This document shows, one piece after another, positions 8,399-15,440 of a DNA stretch of 42,525 bases. How positions within the stretch are numbered: position 1 is the stretch's first letter; every line of letters begins with the position of its first letter. The notes beneath the pieces are model-generated. The model was not told the origin of the DNA, made no database searches, and saw nothing but the letters and a program-made list of their open reading frames with translations. A program made the translations under genes and the position numbers. This DNA is from Pseudomonadota bacterium (GTDB lineage: Bacteria; Pseudomonadota; Alphaproteobacteria; Rhizobiales; Xanthobacteraceae): the NCBI GenBank assembly GCA_023423415.1, contig JAFAFP010000251.1, positions 1-42,525 of the forward strand, in the 5' to 3' direction.

Positions 8399-9157
8399 AT
8401 GAGCGGAAATAACGAGGGAAAGTGGTTGGGGCTAATCGTCCTGGCACTTTCGGTTTTCGCCATCATTGTTTTGGCAGTGCTGGATCGCATCGGCACCGAG
8501 GCATCGTTGCGTGACTATTTCTCGGGCAAAGACAGCTTAGCGCAATGGTTGATGGCCGCTTTTTCGGTGGTTGCAACGGCTGTGAGCGTTTGGGCCGTGA
8601 GGCTATTGCGGGAAACGCTCAAAGCGACGCGGGAGGCAGTCCGCTCGACAGATGCCGCAATACAAGCGAGTCAAGAGATCGGCCAAATTCAACTTCGTTC
8701 CTACGTCTGGGTTCATTCGACCGAGCTGTCCGGCTTTGCTGCGGGTCAGATCCCAAATGTGAAGGTTGGGGTAAAGAATTATGGTCAGACACCGGCATTC
8801 ATAACATCCCATCATGGGTTCATCCACTTTTCAGGCTTCCCGTTGGCGGGTCCGCTACCCTACCTAAATGTGCCTATCACCTCGGCAACTCCACTGGGGC
8901 CTGGGCGCGAGGATTTTGTGTCTCTCAACTTAGGCGCCCCACTTCTGCAAGGCGACATCAATCGCTTGGCCGTCGGCAACAGTGTGCTGCATGTCTATGG
9001 ACGACTGCGCTACAAAGACATTTACGGCAAAGATTTTGAGATCACATACCGTTTGAAAACCGGCGGAGACGCGGGCTTCAACCCTAACGAACTGTTCTGG
9101 TGTGAGGATGGCAACACGGCTTCTTACTTCGACTTTGAGGAGGCTAAGCGCCTATGA
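8399..9157 (+). CDS. Membrane-anchored hypothetical protein next to attP
   Basis: The protein has 252 residues. Two hydrophobic helices (about 8-28 and 45-65) are joined by a short loop. A helical stalk (about 68-95) follows, then a soluble beta-rich domain beginning LRSYVWV, with the pattern VKNYGQTPAF and a late RYKDIYGKDFEITY block. Proteins with this layout are widespread in Proteobacteria and of unknown function. The ATG at 8399 is chosen over TTG 8381 because GGGAGGAA lies just upstream of it. As a lone gene between the SOS operon and attP it is a typical lysogenic-conversion position. A surface or superinfection-exclusion role is conjecture. Confidence 0.75.
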   Translation: MSGNNEGKWLGLIVLALSVFAIIVLAVLDRIGTEASLRDYFSGKDSLAQWLMAAFSVVATAVSVWAVRLLRETLKATREAVRSTDAAIQASQEIGQIQLRSYVWVHSTELSGFAAGQIPNVKVGVKNYGQTPAFITSHHGFIHFSGFPLAGPLPYLNVPITSATPLGPGREDFVSLNLGAPLLQGDINRLAVGNSVLHVYGRLRYKDIYGKDFEITYRLKTGGDAGFNPNELFWCEDGNTASYFDFEEAKRL

Positions 9158-9314
9158 GCTCTTGCCCAGTGGGACATTTGGCCGACAACGAAGCGACACA
9201 ACTGGCTGGCTGTGACACGGAGGCGTCCAAAACGCAGGCGTTCTAGGAGCTAGCCAAGCTGCTGATCGGGTGGCCAAACTGCGCAGATATGGCCGATCAG
9301 ATGATCAGTTGCAC

Positions 9315-9513
9315 GGTTTCAAATAAACGCTCGAAACGGCATCGAAGTGGCCGACGGGATGTTGAAACCGATGTAGGAAATTTTGAGAATCGTGCCGGCC
9401 TGTCACGCCGGAGGTCGCGGGTTCGAGCCCCGTCACTCGCGCCATCTTTTCCAAGGCTTTCAGCAAATTGCTGGCAAAAAGTTTCAACTCGTTTTTGAGC
9501 CGAGTTTCAACTT
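9315..9513. other. Phage attachment site (attP) with candidate integrase arm sites
   Basis: The core is the 3' half of tRNA-Asp (9392-9444). The heptamer GTTTCAA occurs at 9316-9322, inverted at 9361-9367, and again at 9481-9487 and 9504-9510. The last two sit in a repeated AGTTTCAACT, 23 bases apart. Two copies lie on each side of the core, as expected for arm-type integrase or Xis sites of an attP. Chromosomal DNA would be expected on one side if this were attL or attR. The protein-free stretch 9158-9483 is covered by this entry; its first 150 bases show nothing else. Confidence 0.7.
9392..9444 (+). tRNA. Partial tRNA-Asp (GUC), 3' half, attachment core
   Basis: The segment holds the anticodon arm (stem CCGGC/GCCGG, loop CTGTCAC with anticodon GTC), variable loop, T arm with TTCGAGC, the 3' acceptor strand CACTCGC, discriminator G and encoded CCA (9442-9444). 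The D arm and 5' acceptor strand are absent upstream, so it cannot be a working tRNA. Phages integrating in tRNA genes carry such 3' halves to restore the gene. Integrase is adjacent, ending at 9484. Confidence 0.85.
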
Positions 9514-10680
9514 TCGGTATTGGTTCTGTTCCGAACCGAGCAATTTACGCCCCTTGCGCCGGCCTTCATCGGCCGCGCGGACGGCTGCCAGATTGACCGG
9601 CATGTAGGTTCGCTGCAGCGCCTTGCTCTCGTCGATCGAGTTGCCCATCTTTGCCGCGATCGCCTCGACGGCCGCGCCGCCGGCGTTGGCCTCGACGGCG
9701 CCGGATCTGCGCATGTCCATCAGCCGGCGCTTCTCCTCCGCGCCGAAGACGAGCCGACGGACGTCGGCGAAGTCGTCGACCAGAGAATCCTTCGTGTAGG
9801 GCACGCCCGCGCGCGGCCGTCCGCCCTTGGGGCCGGGCGCAAAGCCGCGCGTGCGAAAGATCGGCGCGTCGTCCAGAAGGGTGACGCCGAGGTCCGCAAC
9901 ATAAGCCTCGATGAGCCGGCGCGTGCGCGGCGACAGGGTTCCGAATGCCGCCTCGCGCGACTTCGTCCGGTCGATGAGAAAGCCCCAGGCGCCATCGGCC
10001 GTTTCCATCGCCTGGGCGCTCGTCAGCGATCGGACGTCGACCGGCGAAAAACTCGTGTCCCATGCGATCGCGATGATGCAGGCTAGGCCCTTGAAGCCCG
10101 CGCGCCATGCACCCTTCACGAAGCGCACGACCTCGCCGGCGCGCCAGACCTGATGACGGCCTTTCGGCGTCTTGCGGCGGATCGCCAGCGACGGATCGCC
10201 CTTCGGCACGCACAGCTTCATCCCAGCCATGACATTGTAGAGCGCCCGCCAGGTCTTCATGGCGCGATAGGCGCTGTCGACGCCGTGCTTGTGGAGCAGA
10301 CGGTGATACCAGCGGTCGAGATGCTCGAGCGTGATCGACGCGGGCGGCAGGTCGGCGAAGACCGGTTCGATCCATTGCCAGCCGCGCTCCCAGTCCTCCC
10401 GGGTGCGGATCGGCTTGGTTTTCCAGGCCTGCATCTGACGATAGCGCAGGAAGGCATCGCCGATCGAGCCGGACGGGTAGACCTTGGCGGTGTCGGGCAG
10501 TTCGCCGCGCCGCGCGGCCTGATAGCGGTCTTCCCATTCGGCCGCGATCTTCCACGCGTCGGGGCCATCGTGGCCGCAGGAGATCGGGCGAAAGCCCATG
10601 GCCTGCATCTTCGGCGTCGGAAGCCAGTATCGGTGTTTGCCCTTGCGCACGACGTAGTGCTTCAGCTTGATCCTAGCCAA
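9484..10680 (-). CDS. int: Tyrosine recombinase, phage integrase
   Basis: The protein of 398 residues performs site-specific recombination between attP and the host tRNA-Asp gene. The catalytic domain has R217 (SPVDVRSLT), K240, the MDMRRSGAVEA block with R324, and the nucleophile Y359 (QRTYMPVN). The usual box II histidine position reads AKMGNS, so N347 replaces it. The N-terminal part (about 70-155) is a core-binding domain. The start is TTG at 10680, overlapping the end of the excisionase-like gene. It is the last gene of the leftward early operon, and its 3' end touches the attP arm sites. Confidence 0.93.
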   Translation of the reverse strand: MARIKLKHYVVRKGKHRYWLPTPKMQAMGFRPISCGHDGPDAWKIAAEWEDRYQAARRGELPDTAKVYPSGSIGDAFLRYRQMQAWKTKPIRTREDWERGWQWIEPVFADLPPASITLEHLDRWYHRLLHKHGVDSAYRAMKTWRALYNVMAGMKLCVPKGDPSLAIRRKTPKGRHQVWRAGEVVRFVKGAWRAGFKGLACIIAIAWDTSFSPVDVRSLTSAQAMETADGAWGFLIDRTKSREAAFGTLSPRTRRLIEAYVADLGVTLLDDAPIFRTRGFAPGPKGGRPRAGVPYTKDSLVDDFADVRRLVFGAEEKRRLMDMRRSGAVEANAGGAAVEAIAAKMGNSIDESKALQRTYMPVNLAAVRAADEGRRKGRKLLGSEQNQYRKLKLGSKTS

Positions 10681-10957
10681 GTTTCGCGAGCCTCTCCGCT
10701 ATCAGCGCATCCGTATCTGCGACCGTTCCCGTCGGTTTCGTCAAGCCGGATCGACGATCCTGCCATGCCTCGATCGCGACCAGGTCGTAGTGGCCGGTGA
10801 TCTGACAGGCGCTCGGGAAGTGTTCGGCGCGCAGCTGCGGCAGCGCGGCGTTGAACTCGGCCAGCGTCAGGTGCAGGAAGCGCGCCGCTTTGACGGCCGG
10901 CACCAGGCGTGGCTGCACAGGAAAGCGAATGGAAGGGGCCGACAGCTGCGGTCTCAC
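10673..10957 (-). CDS. Excisionase-like winged-helix protein
   Basis: The protein has 94 residues. RLVPAVKAARFLHLTLAEF followed by GHYDLVAIEAWQDRRSGL resembles the AlpA/Xis-type helix-turn-helix pattern, in which a short DNA-binding helix is followed by a wing and a W-x-DRR tail. The GTG start at 10957 overlaps the previous stop by GTGA, and its own stop overlaps the integrase start. Position just before int supports a role in excision direction control. It could instead be a transcription regulator. Confidence 0.65.
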   Translation of the reverse strand: MRPQLSAPSIRFPVQPRLVPAVKAARFLHLTLAEFNAALPQLRAEHFPSACQITGHYDLVAIEAWQDRRSGLTKPTGTVADTDALIAERLAKLG

Positions 10958-11232
10958 AACATCGCCTCCGGATCTTCGCGGCGGTGCTGCCGGCAGTCGG
11001 GGCAGGCGTGGAGCCATTCCTGCGGCTTCGCCTGGCCGGCGACGACAGGCGGCTTGCCGAAGAGGTCGGCCGTCCCGCGCTGCGGATCGGCCGCAACCTT
11101 CGTCAGTCGCCAGCCGGCCGTCTTCACGTCGGCGATCATCACCTGGAAGTCCTCTGCGGCGTAGGTGTTGGGGTAGGAGGCGGGGCATGTGTCGCAGAGC
11201 ACCTGCATACGGCCCTCGTGGCGCTCGATCAT
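10954..11232 (-). CDS. Small zinc-ribbon-like hypothetical protein
   Basis: The protein has 92 residues with two CxxC pairs, LCDTC near the N-terminus and ACPDC near residue 80, that could bind one zinc. Between them lies a helical segment. Similar small proteins occur in early regions of rhizobial prophages, with no known role. ATGA overlaps join it to both neighbours in the leftward operon. Confidence 0.65.
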   Translation of the reverse strand: MIERHEGRMQVLCDTCPASYPNTYAAEDFQVMIADVKTAGWRLTKVAADPQRGTADLFGKPPVVAGQAKPQEWLHACPDCRQHRREDPEAML

Positions 11233-11522
11233 GGTCGAGCTACCCGGTATAGATGGGTCGCATAGGCGCCTACCGCTTTCCAATAGACGGCCATAGGCCC
11301 CTTGTTGCGCCGCCAACTTTCCTGAGCTCGAGAGCGTGCATCAATCGCAAGATCACGCAGACATTCAGCAACGGCAGCGCGCGCGTCAGGCGGAAGCTCA
11401 ACCAAACGATGCGCAGCCGGCAAAGCTAGGACTGGGTTTCTAACTTCAGATCGCGATGAGCGCTTATTTGGCGGACGCAGTTCGTTGCTGCGGGATCTCG
11501 TTGTGGTCGATATCTCAGCCAT
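11229..11522 (-). CDS. Hypothetical protein, leftward early operon
   Basis: The protein has 97 residues. The N-terminal 30 are serine- and arginine-rich, and the rest is helical with a RAQESWRRNKGPMAVYWK block. The ATG at 11522 overlaps the stop of the upstream small membrane protein gene (ATGGCTGA); an ATG at 11531 is an alternative. No function is recognised. Confidence 0.6.
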   Translation of the reverse strand: MAEISTTTRSRSNELRPPNKRSSRSEVRNPVLALPAAHRLVELPPDARAAVAECLRDLAIDARSRAQESWRRNKGPMAVYWKAVGAYATHLYRVARP

Positions 11523-11604
11523 CTTGGCCATCCCGGTAGAGAAGGTAGAGGGCGCAGGCCACGGCGATGAGCGCGGCGGCTGCGGCGAAGGTGTCGGGCG
11601 TCAT
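11515..11604 (-). CDS. 29-residue single-pass membrane protein
   Basis: This very small gene reads MTPDTFAAAAALIAVACALY followed by LLYRDGQDG, almost entirely one hydrophobic helix with a charged end. The ATG overlaps the previous stop by ATGA, and its own stop overlaps the next start, so it fits the unbroken chain of coupled genes. It is the third single-helix mini-protein of this operon. Function is unknown. Confidence 0.55.
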   Translation of the reverse strand: MTPDTFAAAAALIAVACALYLLYRDGQDG

Positions 11605-11894
11605 GGCAACGCCGGCGCCGGGATCGGCGCTCCCCATTCGAAATTGGCGAGGCTTTGGGATTTCTCGATGCCCAGCACCAGAACGCGCAGCCGATCGGGT
11701 ACGCTGTCGTCGTAGTGGTTTTCGAAGACGTCGACCGGCTCGAATTTCGACATCGGCTCGAACTCGTCTTCATCGCGCGTGCCTGGATCGACGGCGATCT
11801 GGCGCGCCCAGTAGAAGCCTGGCGAGGACGGGCGGTGCGTCTGGCGTACGCCCTTGCGACGGTGCGAGCCGTCAGTGTTGGTCTGCGCGATCAT
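11601..11894 (-). CDS. Hypothetical protein, leftward early operon
   Basis: The protein has 97 residues, is acidic in its middle, and has no recognised domain or membrane helix. ATG 11894 overlaps the stop of the upstream gene by ATGA. It belongs to the coupled leftward chain 12482-9484. Confidence 0.6.
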   Translation of the reverse strand: MIAQTNTDGSHRRKGVRQTHRPSSPGFYWARQIAVDPGTRDEDEFEPMSKFEPVDVFENHYDDSVPDRLRVLVLGIEKSQSLANFEWGAPIPAPALP

Positions 11895-12028
11895 CGGGCG
11901 CCCCAATCGTCTTCGTGTTGCAGGAAGGTTTCATCGGATGCTGGGCGCCGGCGGATCTGGCGCACGACGAGAACGGCACCGAGAAGTGGAAAGCCGAGCG
12001 TGATGGCGAGTAGGGCGAGGATCTCCAT
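11891..12028 (-). CDS. 45-residue single-pass membrane protein
   Basis: The product begins MEILALLAITLGFPLLGAVL, a single hydrophobic helix, followed by an arginine patch (RQIRRR) and an acidic tail. This fits N-out, basic-inside topology. The start lies 3 bases after the preceding stop, and the end overlaps the next start. No known family; see the finding on the cluster of mini membrane proteins. Confidence 0.55.
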   Translation of the reverse strand: MEILALLAITLGFPLLGAVLVVRQIRRRPASDETFLQHEDDWGAR

Positions 12029-12030
12029 CG

Positions 12031-12228
12031 TCACACCTGCCTTTCGACGTACTGACGTTCCATCGCCTGCAGCGCCGTGAGCGTGCCGACGACGATGACA
12101 CCTGCGAGCAGCGACAGAGCGAGCGCGATGGCGATGCGCGGGGAATAGCCGTGGAAGGCCTCGGCAGCCGCGCGGCGGTTGTCCGCGGCGACGAGCGCCG
12201 CGCCCTGGATGCTGTCGAGGCGGGCCAT
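12031..12228 (-). CDS. 65-residue single-pass membrane protein
   Basis: A soluble N-terminal helix (1-28) is followed by a membrane helix at about 32-53 (IAIALALSLLAGVIVVGTLT) and a short charged tail. It starts 3 bases after the stop of the first leftward gene. Function is unknown; small membrane proteins in this position in other phages include exclusion and host-killing factors. Confidence 0.6.
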   Translation of the reverse strand: MARLDSIQGAALVAADNRRAAAEAFHGYSPRIAIALALSLLAGVIVVGTLTALQAMERQYVERQV

Positions 12229-12230
12229 GG

Positions 12231-12482
12231 TCAGGCTACCACGTGGTAGCGGCCGGTCGAGCGGACGCGGCGGTTGGCCTCGTCGCGCGCCTTGCGCCAG
12301 TTGGCTTCGATTTCGGCGGAGCTGAGGCTGGTGCGCTCGACGAGAGCTTCGGCGTCGACCGTGCGCCCGCAGGCGTTCATTTCGATCATCGCGCGGGCGA
12401 TTATCTGAACCGGGTCGGTCTCAAGCTCGACCGGGATGCCGGCGGGCAGACTTGCGTGATCGGGATGTTGGAACTGGATCAT
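12231..12482 (-). CDS. Hypothetical protein, first gene of the pL operon
   Basis: The protein has 83 residues, beginning MIQFQHPDHASLPAG and predicted mainly helical (residues 25-75). A GGAGAGA site precedes ATG 12482, making this start better than ATG 12494. It lies 35 bases downstream of the pL -10 and leads a chain of nine coupled genes that ends with int. No family was recognised. Confidence 0.65.
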   Translation of the reverse strand: MIQFQHPDHASLPAGIPVELETDPVQIIARAMIEMNACGRTVDAEALVERTSLSSAEIEANWRKARDEANRRVRSTGRYHVVA

Positions 12483-12516
12483 GTCTCTCTCCATCGCGGG
12501 ACTGCGAATGAAGAGG

Positions 12517-12569
12517 AATTTGCCAAACAGGCAAATTCACGTCAACAAGAAAATTGCCAAATAGGCAAT
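12517..12569 (-). promoter_or_regulatory. Left control region: pL with two repressor operators
   Basis: Two copies of the palindrome TTTGCC-N5-GGCAAA are present: 12519-12535 (perfect arms) and 12553-12569 (ATTGCC-AAATA-GGCAAT), the latter overlapping the repressor gene's stop codon. On the minus strand TTGACG (12545-12540) and CAAATT (12522-12517) are 17 bases apart and form pL. The first operator covers the spacer and -10, so repressor binding would block transcription of the 12482-9484 operon. Confidence 0.8.
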
Positions 12570-13234
12570 TAACCAGTTGCGAGCATTTTTCGGGTCATCT
12601 TTTTGCGACCCGCTTCGGACAGTTTTTGCCACTGGCCGCTTCGTATGACTGACTGGATGGCAGCTACCCACACCAGCGACACGCCGCGAATGGGTGCAGC
12701 GTTGTGCGACTCGAGATCGTATCGGCCGCCTTCGGCTGCACGCAGTACCCGCTTGAGATATCGCGCGCCCGCGCTCGTCTTTACGGCAGCTTCCCACCCA
12801 AGGACTTCGTCAGCGTTGGAGCCTTGCCTCCAACAAATAATGATATCGCCAGGATCATAACGAGGCCACATCGACTCACCTACGACCTCGAACGCAATGG
12901 CGTCGTCTGGCAATGAAAAGGGCGTCTCGATCTCGTACAACCCTTCAGGGGGTATCTGCTCGTCATCGGGAGAGATTTCGGCTCCGGCCCCGATCCTGCC
13001 CATAACCGCCACCACATTGTTTACCGCCCCGACCTCATCATTGAGTAGGCGTGCAGCGTCCACTTTAAGCGCGTGCGCCAGCAGGTTCATGTTTCGAACC
13101 GACAGGTTACGCTCGCCCTTTTCGAGGCGCGAAACATAAGAAACCGATAGGCCGGCCGCCTCAGCGAGCTGCTCGATGGTCATGCCGTGGGCATCGCGAA
13201 CGGCACGGATGCGATTGGGATAGATCTTCTGCAT
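12569..13234 (-). CDS. CI-type repressor, XRE helix-turn-helix plus S24 autopeptidase
   Basis: The protein has 221 residues. The XRE helix-turn-helix spans about 7-58 (LAEAAGLSVSYVSRLEKGER). The S24 LexA-like domain spans about 75-195. The putative cleavage site A83-G84 lies in GRIGAGAE, the nucleophile is S121 (GESMWPRYDPGD), and the general base is K161 (YLKRV). Spacing matches LexA, so RecA-stimulated self-cleavage and SOS induction are expected. The start at 13234 begins at the HTH. Operators lie on both sides of the gene. It should maintain lysogeny by repressing pL and pR. Confidence 0.92.
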   Translation of the reverse strand: MQKIYPNRIRAVRDAHGMTIEQLAEAAGLSVSYVSRLEKGERNLSVRNMNLLAHALKVDAARLLNDEVGAVNNVVAVMGRIGAGAEISPDDEQIPPEGLYEIETPFSLPDDAIAFEVVGESMWPRYDPGDIIICWRQGSNADEVLGWEAAVKTSAGARYLKRVLRAAEGGRYDLESHNAAPIRGVSLVWVAAIQSVIRSGQWQKLSEAGRKKMTRKMLATG

Positions 13235-13243
13235 GAAGCGAGA

Positions 13244-13321
13244 TTTGCCTGATTGGCAAACTCCATCCAGAGCCAAATAGGCAAATTTGCCGTTGACGTC
13301 AGTTTGCCTATTTGGCAAAGA
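13244..13321. promoter_or_regulatory. Right control region: divergent pR and pRM with three operators
   Basis: Operators of the TTTGCC-N5-GGCAAA type lie at 13244-13260, 13269-13285 (only the right arm complete) and 13303-13319 (perfect, TTTGCCTATTTGGCAAA). pR runs right: TTGACG 13293-13298, 17-base spacer, CAAAGA 13316-13321. pRM runs left to the repressor: CTGACG 13302-13297, 17-base spacer, TATTTG 13279-13274. The two -35 boxes overlap back to back on the palindrome TGACGTCA (13294-13301). The third operator blocks pR; the second covers the pRM -10. Confidence 0.8.
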
Positions 13322-13328
13322 TGCAGCC

Positions 13329-13553
13329 ATGGACACGTTGAACTCCTATCTGAAGTACCGAGGCGAGCGGTTATCAACCTTCGCGGTACGTATTGGCAGA
13401 TCGCCAAGCACGCTCACCCGCGTCCTGGCGGGTGCGCGAAATCCGAGCCTTGAGCTTGCCCGTGATGTTGAACGTGGCACCGAAGGCGTCGTCACTGCCG
13501 CGCAGTTCATTGAGTTCTGCCTCTCGCGCCAATCTGCAGAGGCCGCGCAATGA
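13329..13553 (+). CDS. Cro-like helix-turn-helix regulator
   Basis: This protein of 74 residues has an HTH at about 12-45 (LSTFAVRIGRSPSTLTRVLAG). It is divergent from the S24 repressor across the operators and is the first gene from pR, the defining position of cro. The predicted transcription start (about 7 bases past the -10 ending at 13321) nearly coincides with the ATG, and no Shine-Dalgarno is evident, so the message may be leaderless. It overlaps the next gene by ATGA. Confidence 0.8.
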   Translation: MDTLNSYLKYRGERLSTFAVRIGRSPSTLTRVLAGARNPSLELARDVERGTEGVVTAAQFIEFCLSRQSAEAAQ

Positions 13554-13921
13554 GCGCCACCATCCATTCCCTTTCCGCCTGGGGCGCAGGCGTTGCCGCG
13601 ACGCTCGACCGTTCGTCCTCCCCGGTGAACGACGGCGCGGCCAATGCGGGCGAGGGGGCGCATCTTATCGCTTCCTCGCCTGCCACAATAATCCTGCTGA
13701 AGGCGCTCGCGGCCCACGACGGCATCGGCGTCGCACAGCTCGTCGAGCGTCTTGCCAGCGAGCGTGCCCGAGAGCTTGGCCTGTCGCGCCTCGCGCGTGC
13801 CGTCGCCGATCGCAATTTCGCTCACGGGCAGCAGTCCTGCGCGAGCGCGGCCGAAACGTCGGCCGGCGTCCAGTCGGACGCGCGCCTGGCGGCGATCTCC
13901 GAAGCGGGTGCAAGCCGATGA
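13550..13921 (+). CDS. Hypothetical early protein
   Basis: The protein has 123 residues, is alanine-rich, and contains a helical segment (about 45-90) with the repeated motif VERLASERARELGLSRLARAV. ATGA overlap with the cro-like gene shows co-translation. No family was recognised; a regulatory partner is possible from position only. Confidence 0.55.
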   Translation: MSATIHSLSAWGAGVAATLDRSSSPVNDGAANAGEGAHLIASSPATIILLKALAAHDGIGVAQLVERLASERARELGLSRLARAVADRNFAHGQQSCASAAETSAGVQSDARLAAISEAGASR

Positions 13922-13987
13922 TGTGTGCCCGTTTTCCATGCGGTCCCCCATGACCCTCTGACCGCTTCAATCTGAGACTTCCGATCC

Positions 13988-14025
13988 TTTCCCGCCATGG
14001 GAAACGACGCCGGGTTTTCCCGGCG
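13988..14025 (+). promoter_or_regulatory. Two adjacent hairpins in the leader of the CII-like gene
   Basis: TTTCCC-GCCAT-GGGAAA (13988-14004) is followed by CGCCGGG-TTTT-CCCGGCG (14008-14025), a perfect 7-bp stem with a four-base loop. They lie in the 138-base gap between 13921 and 14060, the place where lambda has tR1. There is no long T run directly after the second stem, so it may be an attenuator or processing site rather than a full terminator. Confidence 0.45.
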
Positions 14026-14059
14026 CGGGAACGCTTTTGTCTTTTCGAGGACCGCACCG

Positions 14060-14554
14060 ATGATCCCCAATGCCAATGCCCGCCACTTCCTGCTCAAGGC
14101 CAAGCAGCGCGATTTGATCGCGGCGGCCGGCGGCATCGAACGCGCCGCCGAAGTCTGCTCCTACGGCAAGAGCACCGTCGGCCGCTGGGCCAATGCCGAC
14201 AGCCCGGAGCTGATGCCGCTCGATGCGGTGTTCAAGCTCGAGGAAGAGTGCGGCCGATTCGACATGTCCGAGGCTATCGTTGCCGCACGCGGACGCCGCC
14301 TTCTGGATCGCGAAGCTGTCGAAGTCGCCAATGGCTGCATCATGTCGCGCCATGCCGAGGCGATCGTCCAGGCGGGCGAGCTGATGGCGGCCGGCGCGAT
14401 GGCGTTTGCGGACGGGATGCTGACGCCATCCGAGGCCACGCAGATCGACCGCGCGGCCGGGAAGATGGAGGCGGCGCTTGCCGAGCTGCGCAAGGCCACC
14501 GCCGCGGCGCGGGGCGAGGGCGGGCTTTCCTTAGTGAAGGGAGGGCAGGGCTGA
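14060..14554 (+). CDS. Phage regulatory protein, CII-like position
   Basis: The protein has 164 residues. Residues about 8-75 look like a helix-turn-helix unit (LIAAAGGIERAAEVCSYGKS, then TVGRWAN). A helical C-terminal half follows (about 95-150). It lies second or third after cro, as cII does, so a regulatory DNA-binding role is likely, but the match is by pattern and position only. The start ATG 14060 avoids an upstream extension containing the hairpins. Its stop overlaps the next ATG. Confidence 0.6.
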   Translation: MIPNANARHFLLKAKQRDLIAAAGGIERAAEVCSYGKSTVGRWANADSPELMPLDAVFKLEEECGRFDMSEAIVAARGRRLLDREAVEVANGCIMSRHAEAIVQAGELMAAGAMAFADGMLTPSEATQIDRAAGKMEAALAELRKATAAARGEGGLSLVKGGQG

Positions 14555-15276
14555 TGGCCTACGTTCCCGTCTGGTCGGAAGACGATATCGCCTTTGCCGA
14601 GAAGCTGTGGGCCGAAGGGCTGACGGCGAGCCAGATTTCTGCGCGGCTGCTGGCCGATCGCGGCCTCGTTCGCTCGCGCAATTCCATCATGGGCATGACC
14701 AACCGCCTACGCACGCGATTCCCGCGACGCGGACCATCGCCGGCGGCGAAAACGCGACCGCCGCGCAAGGCCTTCGTCTGGACCGAAGATCAGATCACCT
14801 TTGCCGCCGAATTGTGGGCGAAGCATCAGGCGTCGAACCGCATTGCCGATCTCCTGAAGGCAAGGTTCGGCATCTCGGTCTCGCATTCGACGGTCTGCAC
14901 GCTGGCTGCGCATCATCCGGACCGGTTTGCACATCGCGGCAGGGGTGGACTGCAGGGCCTGCGGATCACGAACGCCGGCATCATCGCGGCGCGGCGCGAA
15001 GCGGGCGACGACTATCAGGCGCCGGCGACGACGGCCGAAGCCCGCGCCTACGATACCACCAGCCGGCGCTTACCGCTCGCCGATCTCCAATGGCGCGATT
15101 GCCGGTTCCCGGTGAACGATGCCGCGCGCGGCGAAACGCATTTGTTCTGCGGAGCGCCGACGATCAGCAGCACGCGCTGGTGCCAGCATCATCTGATGCG
15201 CGTGAAGGGCAGCGGGACGGAAGGCGAGCGCAAGGCTGACCGCGACCTGATCTTCGAAGCGAAGAGGGCGGCGTGA
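14554..15276 (+). CDS. GcrA-like cell-cycle regulator with duplicated N-terminal domain
   Basis: The protein has 240 residues. It contains two copies of the GcrA-type N-terminal DNA-binding unit, each starting W-(S/T)-E-D-x-I-x-FA-x-x-LW: residues about 7-55 (WSEDDIAFAEKLWAEGLTAS) and about 75-125 (WTEDQITFAAELWAKHQASN). The C-terminus (about 185-220) keeps the GcrA pattern CRFP, then FCG, then WCQHH. Host GcrA binds sigma-70 RNA polymerase and acts at methylated promoters in alphaproteobacteria. This phage copy may redirect host or phage promoters. The adenine methyltransferase gene two genes downstream may be functionally linked (inference). Confidence 0.8.
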   Translation: MAYVPVWSEDDIAFAEKLWAEGLTASQISARLLADRGLVRSRNSIMGMTNRLRTRFPRRGPSPAAKTRPPRKAFVWTEDQITFAAELWAKHQASNRIADLLKARFGISVSHSTVCTLAAHHPDRFAHRGRGGLQGLRITNAGIIAARREAGDDYQAPATTAEARAYDTTSRRLPLADLQWRDCRFPVNDAARGETHLFCGAPTISSTRWCQHHLMRVKGSGTEGERKADRDLIFEAKRAA

Positions 15277-15440
15277 TGAACCGCTCCGACCAAACCCGCC
15301 ATGCCTATTTCGGCAATCTCGCGCAAACGCCCGTATGTGCAGTCGACAGCCTCGCTATGGCTGCCATCGAAAGCGGCGCTGCCTGCGCGGCGCGCGTGCT
15401 CATGCACCGCCGATCCTTCGAGCAGCGGAACGCTGCATGA
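15276..15440 (+). CDS. Small hypothetical protein
   Basis: This 54-residue protein starts MNRSDQTRHAYFGNLAQTPV. Its start overlaps the GcrA-like stop (TGATG), and its stop overlaps the methyltransferase start (ATGA). The coupling supports a real gene. No function can be assigned. Confidence 0.5.
   Translation: MNRSDQTRHAYFGNLAQTPVCAVDSLAMAAIESGAACAARVLMHRRSFEQRNAA

Noticed and set aside
9305..9487. Leftward frame containing MARVTGLEPATSGVTGRH
   Set aside because: This is the well-known false peptide read antisense across the 3' half of a tRNA gene.
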